Notes: generated by a model from the letters alone, not told the origin. A stretch of 64,000 bases of DNA from CAWIUB01 sp963839175 (GCA_963839175.1 CAWIUB010000021.1:1-64000); one strand, 5' to 3'. Shown: positions 24,924 through 34,474, counted from the first letter of the stretch. Program-made: numbers and translations.

Positions 24924-27611
24924 TCAGTGCGCGGCTTCGTGCCAGTTCGGGCCGACGCCGATCGAGACGTCCAGCGGCACGTCCAGCGCATACGCCGACC
25001 CCATCTCGTTGCGCACCAGCTCCTCGACCGCGTCCCGTTCGCCAGAAGCGATTTCGAGGACCAGCTCGTCGTGCACCTGCAGCAGCAGCCGCGAACGCAG
25101 GCCGACCGACGCGAGCGCGCGATGGACGCCCAGCATCGCGACCTTGATGATGTCGGCGGCACTGCCCTGGATCGGCGCGTTGAGGGCCATCCGCTCGGCC
25201 ATCTCGCGGCGCTGGCGGTTGTCGCTGGTGAGGTCGGGCAGGTACCGGCGCCGGCCCATGATCGTCTCGGTGTAGCCGGTCTGCCGCGCGTCGTCGACCA
25301 CTGAACGCAGGTAGTCGCGCACGCCGCCGAACCGGGCGAAGTACGCGTCCATCTGGCCACGCGCCTCGTCCGGGGTGATCTTGAGCTGTTGGGCCAGCCC
25401 GAACGGCGACAGGCCGTAGGCCAGCCCGTAGGACATCGCCTTGACCCGGCGGCGCAGCTCGGGGTCGATCTGCTCGGGCGGCAGGTTGAACGCGCGCGAC
25501 GCGACGAAGGTATGCATGTCCTCGCCCGTGGTGAACGCCTCGATCAGTCCGGCGTCGCGGGATAGGTGCGCCATGATGCGCATCTCGATCTGGCTGTAGT
25601 CGGCCGTCATCAGCGACTCGTAGCCGGCGCCGACGGTGAACGCCTCGCGGATTCGCCGGCCCTCAGCGGTGCGCACGGGGATGTTCTGCAGATTGGGGTC
25701 GGTGGACGACAGCCGCCCGGTGGCCGCGATCGTCTGGTTGAACGTCGTGTGGATCCGGCCGCCGTCGTCGATCAAGGGCAGCAGCGAGTCGACGACGGTC
25801 TTGAGCCGGGCCACCTCGCGATGGCGCAGCAGGTGCTCGAGCACCGGGTGCTGCGTTTGCTCGTAGAGGGCGGCCAGCGAGTCGGCGTCCGTGGTGTACC
25901 CGGTCTTGATGCGCTTCGTCTTGGGCAGCTTGAACTGGTCGAAGAGGATCTCCTGCAGTTGCTTGGGCGAGCCGAGGTTGAACGGCCGGCCGACGACGGC
26001 GTACGCGTCCTCCTCGACGGACTTCACCGCCGCGCCCAGCTCGCTCTGCAGCGCGAGCAGGTGGTCGGTATCGGTGGCGATGCCGACCGCCTCCATGTCG
26101 GCCAGCACGAACGTCAGCGGCAGCTCCATCTCGGCCAGCAGTCGCGTCGCCCCCCGCTCCTCGAGGTCGCCGTCGAGAGCGACCGCGAGATCCCTGATCG
26201 CGCATGCCCGAACGGTCTCGACCTCGGCTAGAGCGTCGTCCGCCTCGTCGACTCCTCCGTCCAGCGTGAGCTGCCCGGACTCCTCGACGTTCGCCCGTAG
26301 CTCACGGTGCAGGTAACGCAGCGCGAGGTCGGCCAGGTCGAACGAACGCTGGCCCGGCAGCGCGAGATAGGCGGCGAGCTGGGTGTCGGTCGCGACGCCC
26401 GCGAGCGTCCAGCCGCGCTGGCGAAGCGCGAGCACAGGACCCTTGACGTCGTGGACGGCTTTCGGCACCGACGTGTCAGCCAACCAGGCGGCGACCGGCT
26501 TCTCGTCCTGCTCACCCAGCTGATCGGGCTCGAGGAAGCCCGCCACGCCATCGGCTACGGCCAGTGCGACACCCGTCAGCGACCCGGTGCCTCGCCCCCA
26601 CGTGCCCCGGAACGCGACGCCGACCCGACGGCCGTCGCGTGCATGTTCGTCGAGCCACCCCGCCACATCGTCCGGGCCGAGGCGCGTCGTAGCGATGTCG
26701 AAGCCCTCTTCGGCCTCCGGCTCAGTCGCCGTCAACGCGAACAGGCGCTCCCGCAGCACGCGGAATTGCAGGTTGTCGAACAGGGTGTGCACTCGTTCGC
26801 GATCCCAGGGCTGTCGCCTCAGCGAGGCCAGGTCGATCTCGAGAGGGACGTCGCGCACTAGCTCGGTGAGCCGCCGGTTGCGAATGACGCCAGCGAGGTG
26901 CTCGCGCAGTGCGTCGCCGACCTTGCCCTTGACGGTGTCGACGCGCTCGACCAGAGCGTCCAGCGAGCCGTAATCGCGGATCCACTTGGCAGCCGTCTTC
27001 TCCCCCACGCCGGGGATGCCTGGCAGGTTGTCGCTCGGGTCGCCGCGCAGGGCCGCGAAGTCCGGGTATTGCGCGGGCGAGAGGTGGTACTTGGTTTCGA
27101 CCTCCTCGGGCGTGAACCGGGTCAGGTCGCTGACTCCACGGCGCGGGTAGAGCACCGTGACCTGATTGTTCACCAGCTGCAGGCAGTCGCGATCGCCGGT
27201 GCAGATCAGCGTGTCCATGCCCTCGGCGTCGGCCCGGGTGGTGATGGTGGCGATGACGTCGTCGGCCTCGTAGCCCTCGACCTCGAGCGTTGGGATGTGC
27301 AGCGCATCGAGCACCTCGCGGATCAGCGACAGCTGTGCGGCGAAGTCCGGCGGCGTCTCGGCGCGGCCCGCCTTGTACTCGACGTAGGCCTCGGTGCGGA
27401 ACGTGTGGCGCGAGACGTCGAAGGCCACCCCGATATGTGTCGGCTCCTCGTCACGCAGCAGGTTGACCAGCATGGAGGTGAAGCCGAACACGCCGCTCGT
27501 CGGCTGGCCGGTCGTCGTTGACATCTCAACTTCACGCAGCGCGTAGAACGCGCGGTAGGCCAGCGAATGCCCGTCGAGGAGAAGAAGCCGAGACCTACCA
27601 GCTGCGCTCAC
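24924..27611 (-). CDS. polA: DNA polymerase I
   Basis: 895 residues, GTG start. The 5'-3' exonuclease domain (1-300) has LLLLDGHSLAYRAFYAL and VEGYEADDVIATITTRADAE. The middle domain (about 315-500) has lost the 3'-5' proofreading signature: VGVAFRGTWGRGTG stands where D-x-E is needed. The polymerase domain has motif A MTADYSQIEMRIMAHLS, motif B RRRVKAMSYGLAYGLSPFGL and motif C LLQVHDELVLE. It fills gaps and removes RNA primers. Loss of proofreading is the usual state in actinobacterial PolI. A GNAT gene lies upstream in the same orientation after a 66-base gap. Confidence 0.96.
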   Translation of the reverse strand: MSAAGRSRLLLLDGHSLAYRAFYALREVEMSTTTGQPTSGVFGFTSMLVNLLRDEEPTHIGVAFDVSRHTFRTEAYVEYKAGRAETPPDFAAQLSLIREVLDALHIPTLEVEGYEADDVIATITTRADAEGMDTLICTGDRDCLQLVNNQVTVLYPRRGVSDLTRFTPEEVETKYHLSPAQYPDFAALRGDPSDNLPGIPGVGEKTAAKWIRDYGSLDALVERVDTVKGKVGDALREHLAGVIRNRRLTELVRDVPLEIDLASLRRQPWDRERVHTLFDNLQFRVLRERLFALTATEPEAEEGFDIATTRLGPDDVAGWLDEHARDGRRVGVAFRGTWGRGTGSLTGVALAVADGVAGFLEPDQLGEQDEKPVAAWLADTSVPKAVHDVKGPVLALRQRGWTLAGVATDTQLAAYLALPGQRSFDLADLALRYLHRELRANVEESGQLTLDGGVDEADDALAEVETVRACAIRDLAVALDGDLEERGATRLLAEMELPLTFVLADMEAVGIATDTDHLLALQSELGAAVKSVEEDAYAVVGRPFNLGSPKQLQEILFDQFKLPKTKRIKTGYTTDADSLAALYEQTQHPVLEHLLRHREVARLKTVVDSLLPLIDDGGRIHTTFNQTIAATGRLSSTDPNLQNIPVRTAEGRRIREAFTVGAGYESLMTADYSQIEMRIMAHLSRDAGLIEAFTTGEDMHTFVASRAFNLPPEQIDPELRRRVKAMSYGLAYGLSPFGLAQQLKITPDEARGQMDAYFARFGGVRDYLRSVVDDARQTGYTETIMGRRRYLPDLTSDNRQRREMAERMALNAPIQGSAADIIKVAMLGVHRALASVGLRSRLLLQVHDELVLEIASGERDAVEELVRNEMGSAYALDVPLDVSIGVGPNWHEAAH

Positions 27612-27677
27612 GAACCGAGTCTAGGAGGGCGGGCTGACAGCGAAGAGCCCACATCAGTGGGGCACTGGATCAGCGTG

Positions 27678-28268
27678 CTAGGCGCCGCGGACATTGCGCA
27701 GCTCCACCGCCGAGCGCGAGCTGCGAAATGGGCGGCTCCCGGCGCGCACCCGGCGGATCAGTGCCAACCGGTCGGACCCGTCGTGCAACCCCAGCGATCT
27801 GCGTAGCACCGAGGTCGGCGCGATGCGGCGCACCACCAACGGCGCGAACCCGAGCCTGGCCAGATACCGATTCGCGTCGCGCGATGTCGTGACGGCGCTG
27901 GCCACCACATGCTCGACGCCGCGCTGCTCGGCCAGATGCACACACGCACTCAGCAAGGCGCGGCCGATGCCCCGACGCCGGAACGCCTTGTCGACGACCA
28001 AGTGGCTGATCTGCAGTGCTGGAAAGCGCACGATCGCGCCGATCTCGTCGTCGAAGACGAGGACGAAACCGACCAGGGCGCCTGTCAACTCGTCAATGGC
28101 GACGAGGAACTGACGATCACCGCAGGTCAGCACCTCGGCCAGGCGCTGGTCGGTATCGGAGGACCGTCCGCCAAATGCGCCGGACGGGAGTTCGGACTCG
28201 CCGAGGCGCACGAGCTGCGGGATGTCTGCAAGCTCGGCGGGCCGTACTCGGACGTGGCTACGCGACAC
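27678..28268 (-). CDS. GNAT-family N-acetyltransferase
   Basis: 196 residues from GTG 28268, chosen because GGGAG lies six bases upstream and the GNAT fold begins right after it (VRVRPAELADIPQLVRLGES); a TTG start 66 bases earlier is possible. Acetyl-CoA pyrophosphate loop VDKAFRRRGIGRALLSACVH (R/Q-x-x-G-x-G/A) near residue 105, and GFAPLVVRRIAP at the end of the fold. A basic tail of about 30 residues follows. Substrate unknown. Confidence 0.82.
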   Translation of the reverse strand: MSRSHVRVRPAELADIPQLVRLGESELPSGAFGGRSSDTDQRLAEVLTCGDRQFLVAIDELTGALVGFVLVFDDEIGAIVRFPALQISHLVVDKAFRRRGIGRALLSACVHLAEQRGVEHVVASAVTTSRDANRYLARLGFAPLVVRRIAPTSVLRRSLGLHDGSDRLALIRRVRAGSRPFRSSRSAVELRNVRGA

Positions 28269-28433
28269 AGCTGCGCTCCCTGCGGGGTCGGCACGACCTA
28301 CGTCTGGATTTGCGACTTTCGATTGCTGTGGCAATGAACGGACCCTAGTGGGGCGGGAAGTGCGCTTGGCAGTGGGGTGTGCATTTCATGGCAGCTAGCT
28401 GAATGGGGGCTTCGCGCACCCCCCCGGAACTGG

Positions 28434-29114
28434 CTAGGATCGGGCGCTCCGCGGCAGCGAGGAGGCCGCGGCGACCTTGGGGGTGTCGCCGGCTAGCACC
28501 AGTTCGGCCACTGAACGCATCGAGGTGCGGTTGTCCATCGCGGCACGCTGAATCCACCGGAACGCCTCCGGCTCGGTCATCCGGTGATCGGACATCAGCA
28601 CGCCCTTGGCCCGCTCGATCAGCTTGCGGACCTCCAACCGGTCTCGCAGGCCGTGCACCTCGGACTCCAGCGCCCGGATCTCGGCAAACCGTGAGGTGGC
28701 CATCTCGATCGCCGGCAGCAGATCACGCTTCTGAAACGGCTTGACCAGGTAGGCCATCGCTCCGGCATCGCGCGCCCGCTCGATCAGATCGCGCTGGCTG
28801 AACGCGGTGAGGATGACGACCGGGGCGATGCGTTCGGCGGTGATCTGCGCGGCCGCGGTGATGCCGTCCATCTTCGGCATCTTGACGTCGCAGATGACCA
28901 GGTCCGGGAGCAGTTCCTTAGCAAGCTCGACGGCCCGTTCGCCGTCCGGCGCCTCGCCGACGACGTCGAAGCCCTCCTCCTGAAGCATCTCGCGCAGATC
29001 CAGGCGGATCAGGGCCTCGTCTTCGGCAATGAGCACTCGCCTACTCGACGGCTCGGCAGACGAACTCGTTGACGCAGCAGGCACTGGTGCGTCCCTCCGG
29101 TGTGGTGCGGACAT
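28434..29114 (-). CDS. pdtaR: ANTAR response regulator (PdtaR-type)
   Basis: 226 residues. A Ser/Ala-rich lead of ~25 residues precedes a receiver domain: VLIAEDEALIRLDLREMLQE (acidic pocket), LPDLVICDVKMPKMDG (phospho-accepting Asp near 76), VVILTAFSQRDLIERA (Thr) and AYLVKPFQKRDLLP (Lys). The C-terminal ANTAR RNA-binding domain (about 155-210) has KLIERAKGVLMSDHRMTEPE and FRWIQRAAMDNRTSMRSVAE. Phosphorylated PdtaR binds mRNA hairpins and prevents termination; in mycobacteria it pairs with kinase PdtaS, not present in this window. A damaged copy of its first ~30 receiver codons lies just upstream. Confidence 0.93.
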   Translation of the reverse strand: MSAPHRRDAPVPAASTSSSAEPSSRRVLIAEDEALIRLDLREMLQEEGFDVVGEAPDGERAVELAKELLPDLVICDVKMPKMDGITAAAQITAERIAPVVILTAFSQRDLIERARDAGAMAYLVKPFQKRDLLPAIEMATSRFAEIRALESEVHGLRDRLEVRKLIERAKGVLMSDHRMTEPEAFRWIQRAAMDNRTSMRSVAELVLAGDTPKVAAASSLPRSARS

Positions 29115-29187
29115 CGCTGTAAGTAACCTTAGCCCCGGTAGCGTGTCCGCTGGATTAGGCCACTCGACAGCCTGCGCGCCCTCTGCC

Positions 29188-29313
29188 GCCTCGCCGATGA
29201 GCGTCGAAGCCCTCCTCCTGGACCATCTCGCGAAGATGTAGACGGATCAGCGCCTTGTCCTCGGCGATCAGCACGCGCTTCGAGTGAGAATCGGCATCAG
29301 CTTGAGAGGCCAA
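29188..29313 (-). pseudogene. Partial duplicate of pdtaR receiver start
   Basis: The minus strand reads ASQADADSHSKR, VLIAEDKALIRLHLREM and VQEEGFDA, then turns to unrelated residues. This matches pdtaR residues VLIAEDEALIRLDLREMLQE and EEGFD with about three substitutions per twenty, and the DNA is similarly alike to 28951-29044. The first acidic-pocket Glu is Lys here (EDK), and the phospho-acceptor region is missing. It is a decayed tandem duplicate or remnant of a paralogue, without function. Confidence 0.8.
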
Positions 29314-29370
29314 TGACCTCGTTGTCTGGCGGTAGCCTACGGTGTCGAAGGCAAGTGCGTAGGGTCAATC

Positions 29371-29453
29371 GCCGGGATGGTGGAACGGGATACACGATCG
29401 CCTCAAAAGCGATTGCGCGAAAGCGCGTGCGGGTTCGAATCCCGCTCCCGGCA
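29371..29453 (+). tRNA. tRNA-Leu(CAA)
   Basis: 83 bases: acceptor GCCGGGA/TCCCGGC, anticodon stem ATCGC/GCGAT with loop CTCAAAA (CAA), long class II variable arm GCGCGAAAGCGC, T-arm GCGGGTTCGAATCCCGC. Confidence 0.94.
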
Positions 29454-29504
29454 CTGAAGAATCGTCGTACCACGCTGAGTCGTGAACCCGTGGCGTGACG
29501 TGCC

Positions 29505-30320
29505 CTAACCGCGCAGCCACTTCTCGTACGCGTGCCGCACGTCGTGGTCGACGTCGATGAAGATCGAGCGCGCCCCGATCAAACCGGCGGCGGCATCGCT
29601 CAGCTGCGCCGGCACGAACCGCCGCACTCGCACCGCCACGCCCATGCTCGCCGGCACGTACACCCGCCGGCGGGGCCGGTGCAGCACCCGGACTATCGCC
29701 GCCGCCACGTCGTCCGGCGACACCCGTCTGTTCACGAACAGCAGTCGCCGCGCCTCGGTGGTGAGCCGCGTGTCGACGAGCGCAGGCAGAATCAGGGTGA
29801 ACCGCACGCCCCGGCCGTGCAGCTCGAAACGCGCCGCGTCGGTATAGCCCACCACCCCGTACTTGCTCGCGCAGTAGCTCGCCTCGCCCCCGCCGTAGGT
29901 CTCGCCGGAAATGGACGCCACGTTGACGATGTGCCCGGTGCGGCGAGGCAGCATCGACTGCAGAGCGCACTTGGTCCCGATCATGACGCCCAGCAGGTTC
30001 ACGTCGATCACCTGCCTGGTTATTGCGTCGCTCTCCTGCGCGACCGGGCCGGTCGGGAGGACCCCCGCGTTGTTGATCAGCACGTCCAGCGGGCCGAGGT
30101 CGGGTTCCACTGCGGTGACGAATGCCCGGAACGAGTGTGGATCGGTCACGTCCAAGCTGTAGGCGGTGCGGATGCCGAGACGGTCAGCGGCGCTCTTCAG
30201 CGCGCCCTCGTCGACGTCACCGATCGCCACCCGAGCGCCCGCGTCTAGCAGTGCCCGGGCCGTCGCCAGCCCGATCCCCCGCGCCGCGCCGGTGATCGCG
30301 ACGACACGTCCGGCCAGCAT
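29505..30320 (-). CDS. Short-chain dehydrogenase/reductase
   Basis: 271 residues from MLAGRVVAITGAARGIGLAT (GxxxGxG cofactor site; Asp in AIGDVDEGALK favours NAD(H)). LDVLINNAGVLPTGPVAQES is the NNAG motif. IVNVASISGETYGGGEASYC supplies the catalytic Ser, and YCASKYGVVGYTD the YxxxK. The C-terminal ~70 residues (RRVYVPASMGVAVRVRRFVP and on) resemble the lipid-linked SDR group of mycobacteria with a membrane-associating tail. Divergent from the decarboxylase gene (67 bases apart). Substrate unknown. Confidence 0.87.
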   Translation of the reverse strand: MLAGRVVAITGAARGIGLATARALLDAGARVAIGDVDEGALKSAADRLGIRTAYSLDVTDPHSFRAFVTAVEPDLGPLDVLINNAGVLPTGPVAQESDAITRQVIDVNLLGVMIGTKCALQSMLPRRTGHIVNVASISGETYGGGEASYCASKYGVVGYTDAARFELHGRGVRFTLILPALVDTRLTTEARRLLFVNRRVSPDDVAAAIVRVLHRPRRRVYVPASMGVAVRVRRFVPAQLSDAAAGLIGARSIFIDVDHDVRHAYEKWLRG

Positions 30321-30387
30321 GCCCACCGAGACTAGAGCGTGCCCGCACGAACAATCGCGGGGCAGACTGTGCCGGGTGAGCTGCCAC

Positions 30388-31803
30388 ATGACGCCCGACG
30401 AATTCCGCAGGTACGGCCGGGAGGTCGTCGACTGGATTGCCGACTACTACGACAAGATCGAGACGTTTCCCGTCCTGTCGCGGGTCGAGCCGGGCGCGGT
30501 GCGCGCCGCGCTGCCGTCGGCGCCACCCGAACGCGGCGAGCCGTTCGCCGATGTCCTCCACGACCTGGACGAAGTGATCCTGCCCGGCATCACCCACTGG
30601 CAGCACCCGTCGTTCTTCGGGTACTTTCCCGCCAACGCCAGCGGGCCGGCGATCCTGGGCGACCTGCTCAGCTCAGGACTCGGCGTGCAGGGCATGCTTT
30701 GGGCGACCTCCCCGGCGACGACCGAACTCGAGACCCACGTCCTGGACTGGCTCGCGCAGCTGCTCGACCTGCCGGCTGCGTTCCGGTCGGACGGCCCCGG
30801 CGGCGGCGTCATCCAACACACCGCCTCGGACGCCGTGCTGGTCGCGCTGGTCGCGGCGCTGCACCGCGCAAGCGGTGGCATGACCGAATACGCGGGTGTC
30901 GCGGCGGGGCGGTTCACGGTGTACGCGTCTGGGCAGAGCCATTCGTCGGTCGAGAAGGCGTGCCGAGTCGCCGGCTTGGGGGCAAACGCGCTGCGCAAGA
31001 TCGATGTCGACGCCGCCACGCTGCGGGCCCGGCCGGGCCATCTGCGCGAGCTGCTGGCAGCGGACGTGGCAGCCGGCCATACGCCAGCCGTCGTTGTGGC
31101 CTCGGTCGGCACGACCGGGGTGGGCGCGGTCGACCCGGTGCGCGAGCTGGCGACGATCGCGCACGAGTTCGGCGCCTGGCTGCACGTGGACGCGGCCTGG
31201 GCAGGCGTCGCGGCGATCTGCCCGGAACTGCGCTACATCAACGATGGCCTCGAGTTGGCCGACTCGTACTGCACCAATCCGCACAAGTGGTTGCTGACCA
31301 ACTTCGACTGCGATGCGTTCTGGGTGGCCGACCGGTCGGCGCTGCTGGGCGCGCTGTCGATCCTGCCCGAGTATCTGCGCAACTCGGCCACCGAGTCCGG
31401 TGCGGTGATCGACTACCGCGACTGGCACGTGCCTCTCGGCCGGCGCTTCCGCGCGCTCAAGCTATGGGCGGTGATCCGTTGGTATGGCGCCGAGGGATTG
31501 CGCGAGCACATCGCGTCGCACATATCGCTGGCCGAGCAGTTCGCCTCGTGGGTGCAGGCTGACGCGCGCTTCGAGCTGGTCCTTCCGCGGGCGCTCTCTC
31601 TCGTCACGTTCCGGCTGCGTGCCGGTGATGAGGCCACACGAGCCGTCATGGACCGGGTCAACGCGTCCGGCGAGCTGTACCTGACCCATACCTCGGTGCA
31701 CGGCCGGCTTGCCCTGCGTCTCGCGATCGGCTCGCCGCAGACGCAGGAGCGGCACGTTCGGGCAGCTTGGGCCGCCCTGCAGACCGCCGTCGCGAGGCCC
31801 TGA
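30388..31803 (+). CDS. Pyridoxal-dependent aromatic amino acid decarboxylase
   Basis: 471 residues from MTPDEFRRYGREVVDWIADY; a GTG twelve bases earlier is possible. Group II decarboxylase fold: PGITHWQHPSFFGYFPANAS (substrate-side loop), LLSSGLGVQGMLWATSPATT, VVASVGTTGVGAVDPV, AWLHVDAAWAGVAAICPELR (Asp contacting the PLP ring) and SYCTNPHKWLLTNFDCDAFW (PLP-binding Lys, near 300). Closest by motif to aromatic-L-amino-acid decarboxylases that form tryptamine, tyramine, phenethylamine or dopamine. No biosynthetic partners nearby, so the product is unknown. Confidence 0.9.
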   Translation: MTPDEFRRYGREVVDWIADYYDKIETFPVLSRVEPGAVRAALPSAPPERGEPFADVLHDLDEVILPGITHWQHPSFFGYFPANASGPAILGDLLSSGLGVQGMLWATSPATTELETHVLDWLAQLLDLPAAFRSDGPGGGVIQHTASDAVLVALVAALHRASGGMTEYAGVAAGRFTVYASGQSHSSVEKACRVAGLGANALRKIDVDAATLRARPGHLRELLAADVAAGHTPAVVVASVGTTGVGAVDPVRELATIAHEFGAWLHVDAAWAGVAAICPELRYINDGLELADSYCTNPHKWLLTNFDCDAFWVADRSALLGALSILPEYLRNSATESGAVIDYRDWHVPLGRRFRALKLWAVIRWYGAEGLREHIASHISLAEQFASWVQADARFELVLPRALSLVTFRLRAGDEATRAVMDRVNASGELYLTHTSVHGRLALRLAIGSPQTQERHVRAAWAALQTAVARP

Positions 31804-31860
31804 CCCCGATCGTGCAACGTTCGGCTGCCTCAGGCTGCCAGAGGTTGCGCGATCCGGGGG

Positions 31861-32757
31861 TCACGCGCTGGGGACCCGGAGCATGCCTTCCTGCATCACC
31901 GTGACGATGTGCCGTCCGTCGCGGGCGAAGATCCGCCCATACGCCAGGCCACGGCCACCGGATGCCGATGGCGACGAGGTGTCGTAGAGGAACCAGTCAT
32001 CGGCGCGGAACGGCCGGTGGAACCACATGGCGTGGTCCAGCGAAGCCACGACGATCGGGTCGAGACCCGCGGCCAGGCCATGGTGGATCAGCACCGAGTC
32101 GAGCAGCGTCAGGTCCGAGGCAAAGGTCAGCGCGCAGACGTGGACGAGCTCGTCGTCCGGCAGGTGCCCGTTGGCGCGCATCCAGACGCGGTGCGGAGCG
32201 CTCTCCCGCGGGCCCTGCGCGTGCTGTACCCACGGCGGATCGTCGACGTAGCGCAGGTCGAACGGCCGGGGTATCCGACGCAGGTAGGCCGCATCCGGGC
32301 CGAAGTCGACCCACCGCTCCTCGAGTGTTGGCACCTCCTCCGGGCCCGGTACGCCAGGCATCGGGCTCTGATGATCGACGCCGCCCTGCCGCAGCTGGAA
32401 GGACGCAGCCAGGGAGAAGATCGCCTTGCCGTGCTGGACTGCCACGACTCGGCGCGTGGTGAACGACCGGCCGTCTCGTTCGCGGTCGACCTCGTACACA
32501 ATCGGTACCGCCGGGTCGCCCGACCGGATGAAGTACGAATGCAGCGAGTGGACGCTGCGGTCGTGTGGCACGGTGCGGCCGGCCGCCACGAGCGCCTGGC
32601 CGGCTACCTGGCCGCCGAAGACCCGCTGAAACGAGACGTTCGGGCTCGGCCCGCGGAAGATGTCCTCTTCGATCTGCTCGAGGTCGAGCAGCCGGACCAG
32701 TCCGTCGACGACCGCTTGGCCGTCGGCGGCCACTTCAGCGGTCACGCTGAAGGACAT
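31861..32757 (-). CDS. tesB: Acyl-CoA thioesterase II
   Basis: 298 residues from ATG 32757 (MSFSVTAEVAADGQAVVDGL). Double hot-dog fold: SFQRVFGGQVAGQALVAAGR, SVHSLHSYFIRSGDPAVPIV (catalytic region), GRSFTTRRVVAVQHGKAIFS and, in the second domain, HGLAAGLDPIVVASLDHAMW with FHRPFRADDWFLYDTSSPSA (TesB signature). Hydrolyses acyl-CoA to free fatty acid and CoA. The first 23 bases overlap the end of pyk, implying translational coupling. Confidence 0.93.
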   Translation of the reverse strand: MSFSVTAEVAADGQAVVDGLVRLLDLEQIEEDIFRGPSPNVSFQRVFGGQVAGQALVAAGRTVPHDRSVHSLHSYFIRSGDPAVPIVYEVDRERDGRSFTTRRVVAVQHGKAIFSLAASFQLRQGGVDHQSPMPGVPGPEEVPTLEERWVDFGPDAAYLRRIPRPFDLRYVDDPPWVQHAQGPRESAPHRVWMRANGHLPDDELVHVCALTFASDLTLLDSVLIHHGLAAGLDPIVVASLDHAMWFHRPFRADDWFLYDTSSPSASGGRGLAYGRIFARDGRHIVTVMQEGMLRVPSA

Positions 32758-34165
32758 CCCCGATGTGGTGGACGCGAATCGTGTTCGTCGCGCCCGGCGT
32801 GGCCGGTGGTGTGCCCGCCACCACGACGACGAGGTCGTTGGGACGGCAGACGCCACGCTGAACCAGGGCCGAGTCGACCTGCCGCACCATTTCGTCCGTG
32901 GTTTTCACCGTCCAGGTCAGGTAGGCGTCCGCGCCCCACAACAGCGCAAGCTGCCGCTGCACGTTCTCGTCCGGCGTAAACACCAGAATCCGCTGGGTGG
33001 GCTGCAGCCGCGACAAGCGGCGCGCGGTGTCACCGGTCTGGGTGAATGCGACCAACGCGGTGGCGCCGAGCGCGTCGCCGACCTCCTTCGCTGCCTTGGC
33101 GATCGCGCCGCCGACCGTGCGCGGATTGTGCTGCAGTCCGGCTATCCGCACGCCGCCCTGTTCGACCGAGGTGACGATGCGGGCCATCGTCGCAACGGTC
33201 TGCACCGGATACGCGCCGACGCTGGTCTCGCCGGACAGCATCACGGCGTCGGCCCCGTCGAGCACGGCGTTGGCGACGTCGGACGCCTCGGCTCGGGTCG
33301 GCCGCGAGTGGTTGATCATCGACTCGAGCATCTGGGTGGCCACGATAACCGGCTTGGCGTTGTCGCGGCAGATCTGCACAGCGCGCTTCTGGATGATCGG
33401 TACCTGCTCCAGCGGCATCTCGACGCCGAGATCTCCGCGGGCCACCATGACACCGTCGAAGGCACGGACGATATCCCCCAGTCGTTCGACGGCCTCAGGC
33501 CTCTCGATCTTGGCGATCACCGGACGGCGCACTCCGACCTCGTTCATGATCTTGTGGACAAGGTCGATGTCGTCAGGGGCCCGCACGAAGGACAACGCGA
33601 TGAAGTCGACGCCGAGGTTCAGCGCGAACTCCAGATCGTCAGCGTCCTTGTCCGACAGGGCGGGTACGCTCACGGCGACGCCCGGCAGCGACAGGCCCTT
33701 ATTGTCGCTTACCCTGCCGCCTTCGGTGACGTCGCAGACCACGTCGGCGCCGTTCGCGATCTCGACTGCGACGAGCGCTACGTTGCCGTCGTCGACGAGC
33801 AGCCGGTCGCCCGGGCGTACGTCGTCGGCCAATAACGAGTACGTGGTCGACACCCGGTCGTGCGTGCCCTCGACGTCTTCGACCGTGATCCGCACCCGCT
33901 CGCCGGTCGCCCACGTCACCGACCTGTCGGCGAAGCGGCCCAGGCGGATCTTCGGGCCCTGCAAATCAGCGAGCACCGCGAGGTTCCGCCCCGAGGCCTC
34001 GGCCGCCCGGCGCACCTCACGGAAGCGCCGGCCATGCTCGGCGTGATCACCGTGGCTGAAGTTCAGCCGGGCGACGTCCATGCCTGCCTCGACAAGTGCC
34101 CGCGCGCGCTCGGGCGACTCGGTGGACGGGCCGAGGGTGCACACGATTTTCGCGCGACGCCTCAC
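32735..34165 (-). CDS. pyk: Pyruvate kinase
   Basis: 476 residues, ATG start (MRRRAKIVCTLGPSTESPER). TIM-barrel residues ARLNFSHGDHAEHGRRF, LADLQGPKIRLGRF and VIAKIERPEAVERLGDIV, with catalytic Lys in AKIERPEA and metal ligand in DGVMVARGDLGVEMPLEQVP. TRAEASDVANAVLDGADAVM is the PROSITE-type signature region. The B domain (about 70-165) and C-terminal regulatory domain (about 345-476) are of normal size. Converts phosphoenolpyruvate and ADP to pyruvate and ATP. Followed by tesB with overlap. Confidence 0.96.
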   Translation of the reverse strand: MRRRAKIVCTLGPSTESPERARALVEAGMDVARLNFSHGDHAEHGRRFREVRRAAEASGRNLAVLADLQGPKIRLGRFADRSVTWATGERVRITVEDVEGTHDRVSTTYSLLADDVRPGDRLLVDDGNVALVAVEIANGADVVCDVTEGGRVSDNKGLSLPGVAVSVPALSDKDADDLEFALNLGVDFIALSFVRAPDDIDLVHKIMNEVGVRRPVIAKIERPEAVERLGDIVRAFDGVMVARGDLGVEMPLEQVPIIQKRAVQICRDNAKPVIVATQMLESMINHSRPTRAEASDVANAVLDGADAVMLSGETSVGAYPVQTVATMARIVTSVEQGGVRIAGLQHNPRTVGGAIAKAAKEVGDALGATALVAFTQTGDTARRLSRLQPTQRILVFTPDENVQRQLALLWGADAYLTWTVKTTDEMVRQVDSALVQRGVCRPNDLVVVVAGTPPATPGATNTIRVHHIGDVLQRDR

Positions 34166-34303
34166 ACGTCAAGCGTAGAGGGTGCGGGCGAGGTCGGCGG
34201 CACAGCCGAACCGCCCGGATCGCCGCAGCGCCCATCGGCTCGGCCGCCACCAGGCAGCCGTCTGTGCACCGCCGTTTCGCCGCCGGTTCCCGGCCCATCC
34301 AGC

Positions 34304-34363
34304 GCTTCGCTATAAGCTGTCACCATCCCGAGGCGCCGAATTCGGTCACAGCTATAGCGAAGC
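34304..34363. repeat. Intergenic palindromic repeat, copy 1
   Basis: GCTTCGCTATAAGCTGTCACC at the left pairs with GGTCACAGCTATAGCGAAGC at the right, with about 20 bases between, forming a long imperfect hairpin. A second unit with the same arms is at 35607-35665; the two bracket the frameshifted AbiEi/DUF559-like gene. The surrounding 34166-34474 holds no other feature. Confidence 0.8.
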
Positions 34364-34474
34364 TGCGGCTGCCGACAGCAGCAGGGCCCGTGGATGGCAG
34401 TTGCGGCTGTGGATAGCAGTTGCGGCTGTGGATAACGGACCCGGCGCGACGCCGCGATCAGCGACGATGCCCAC

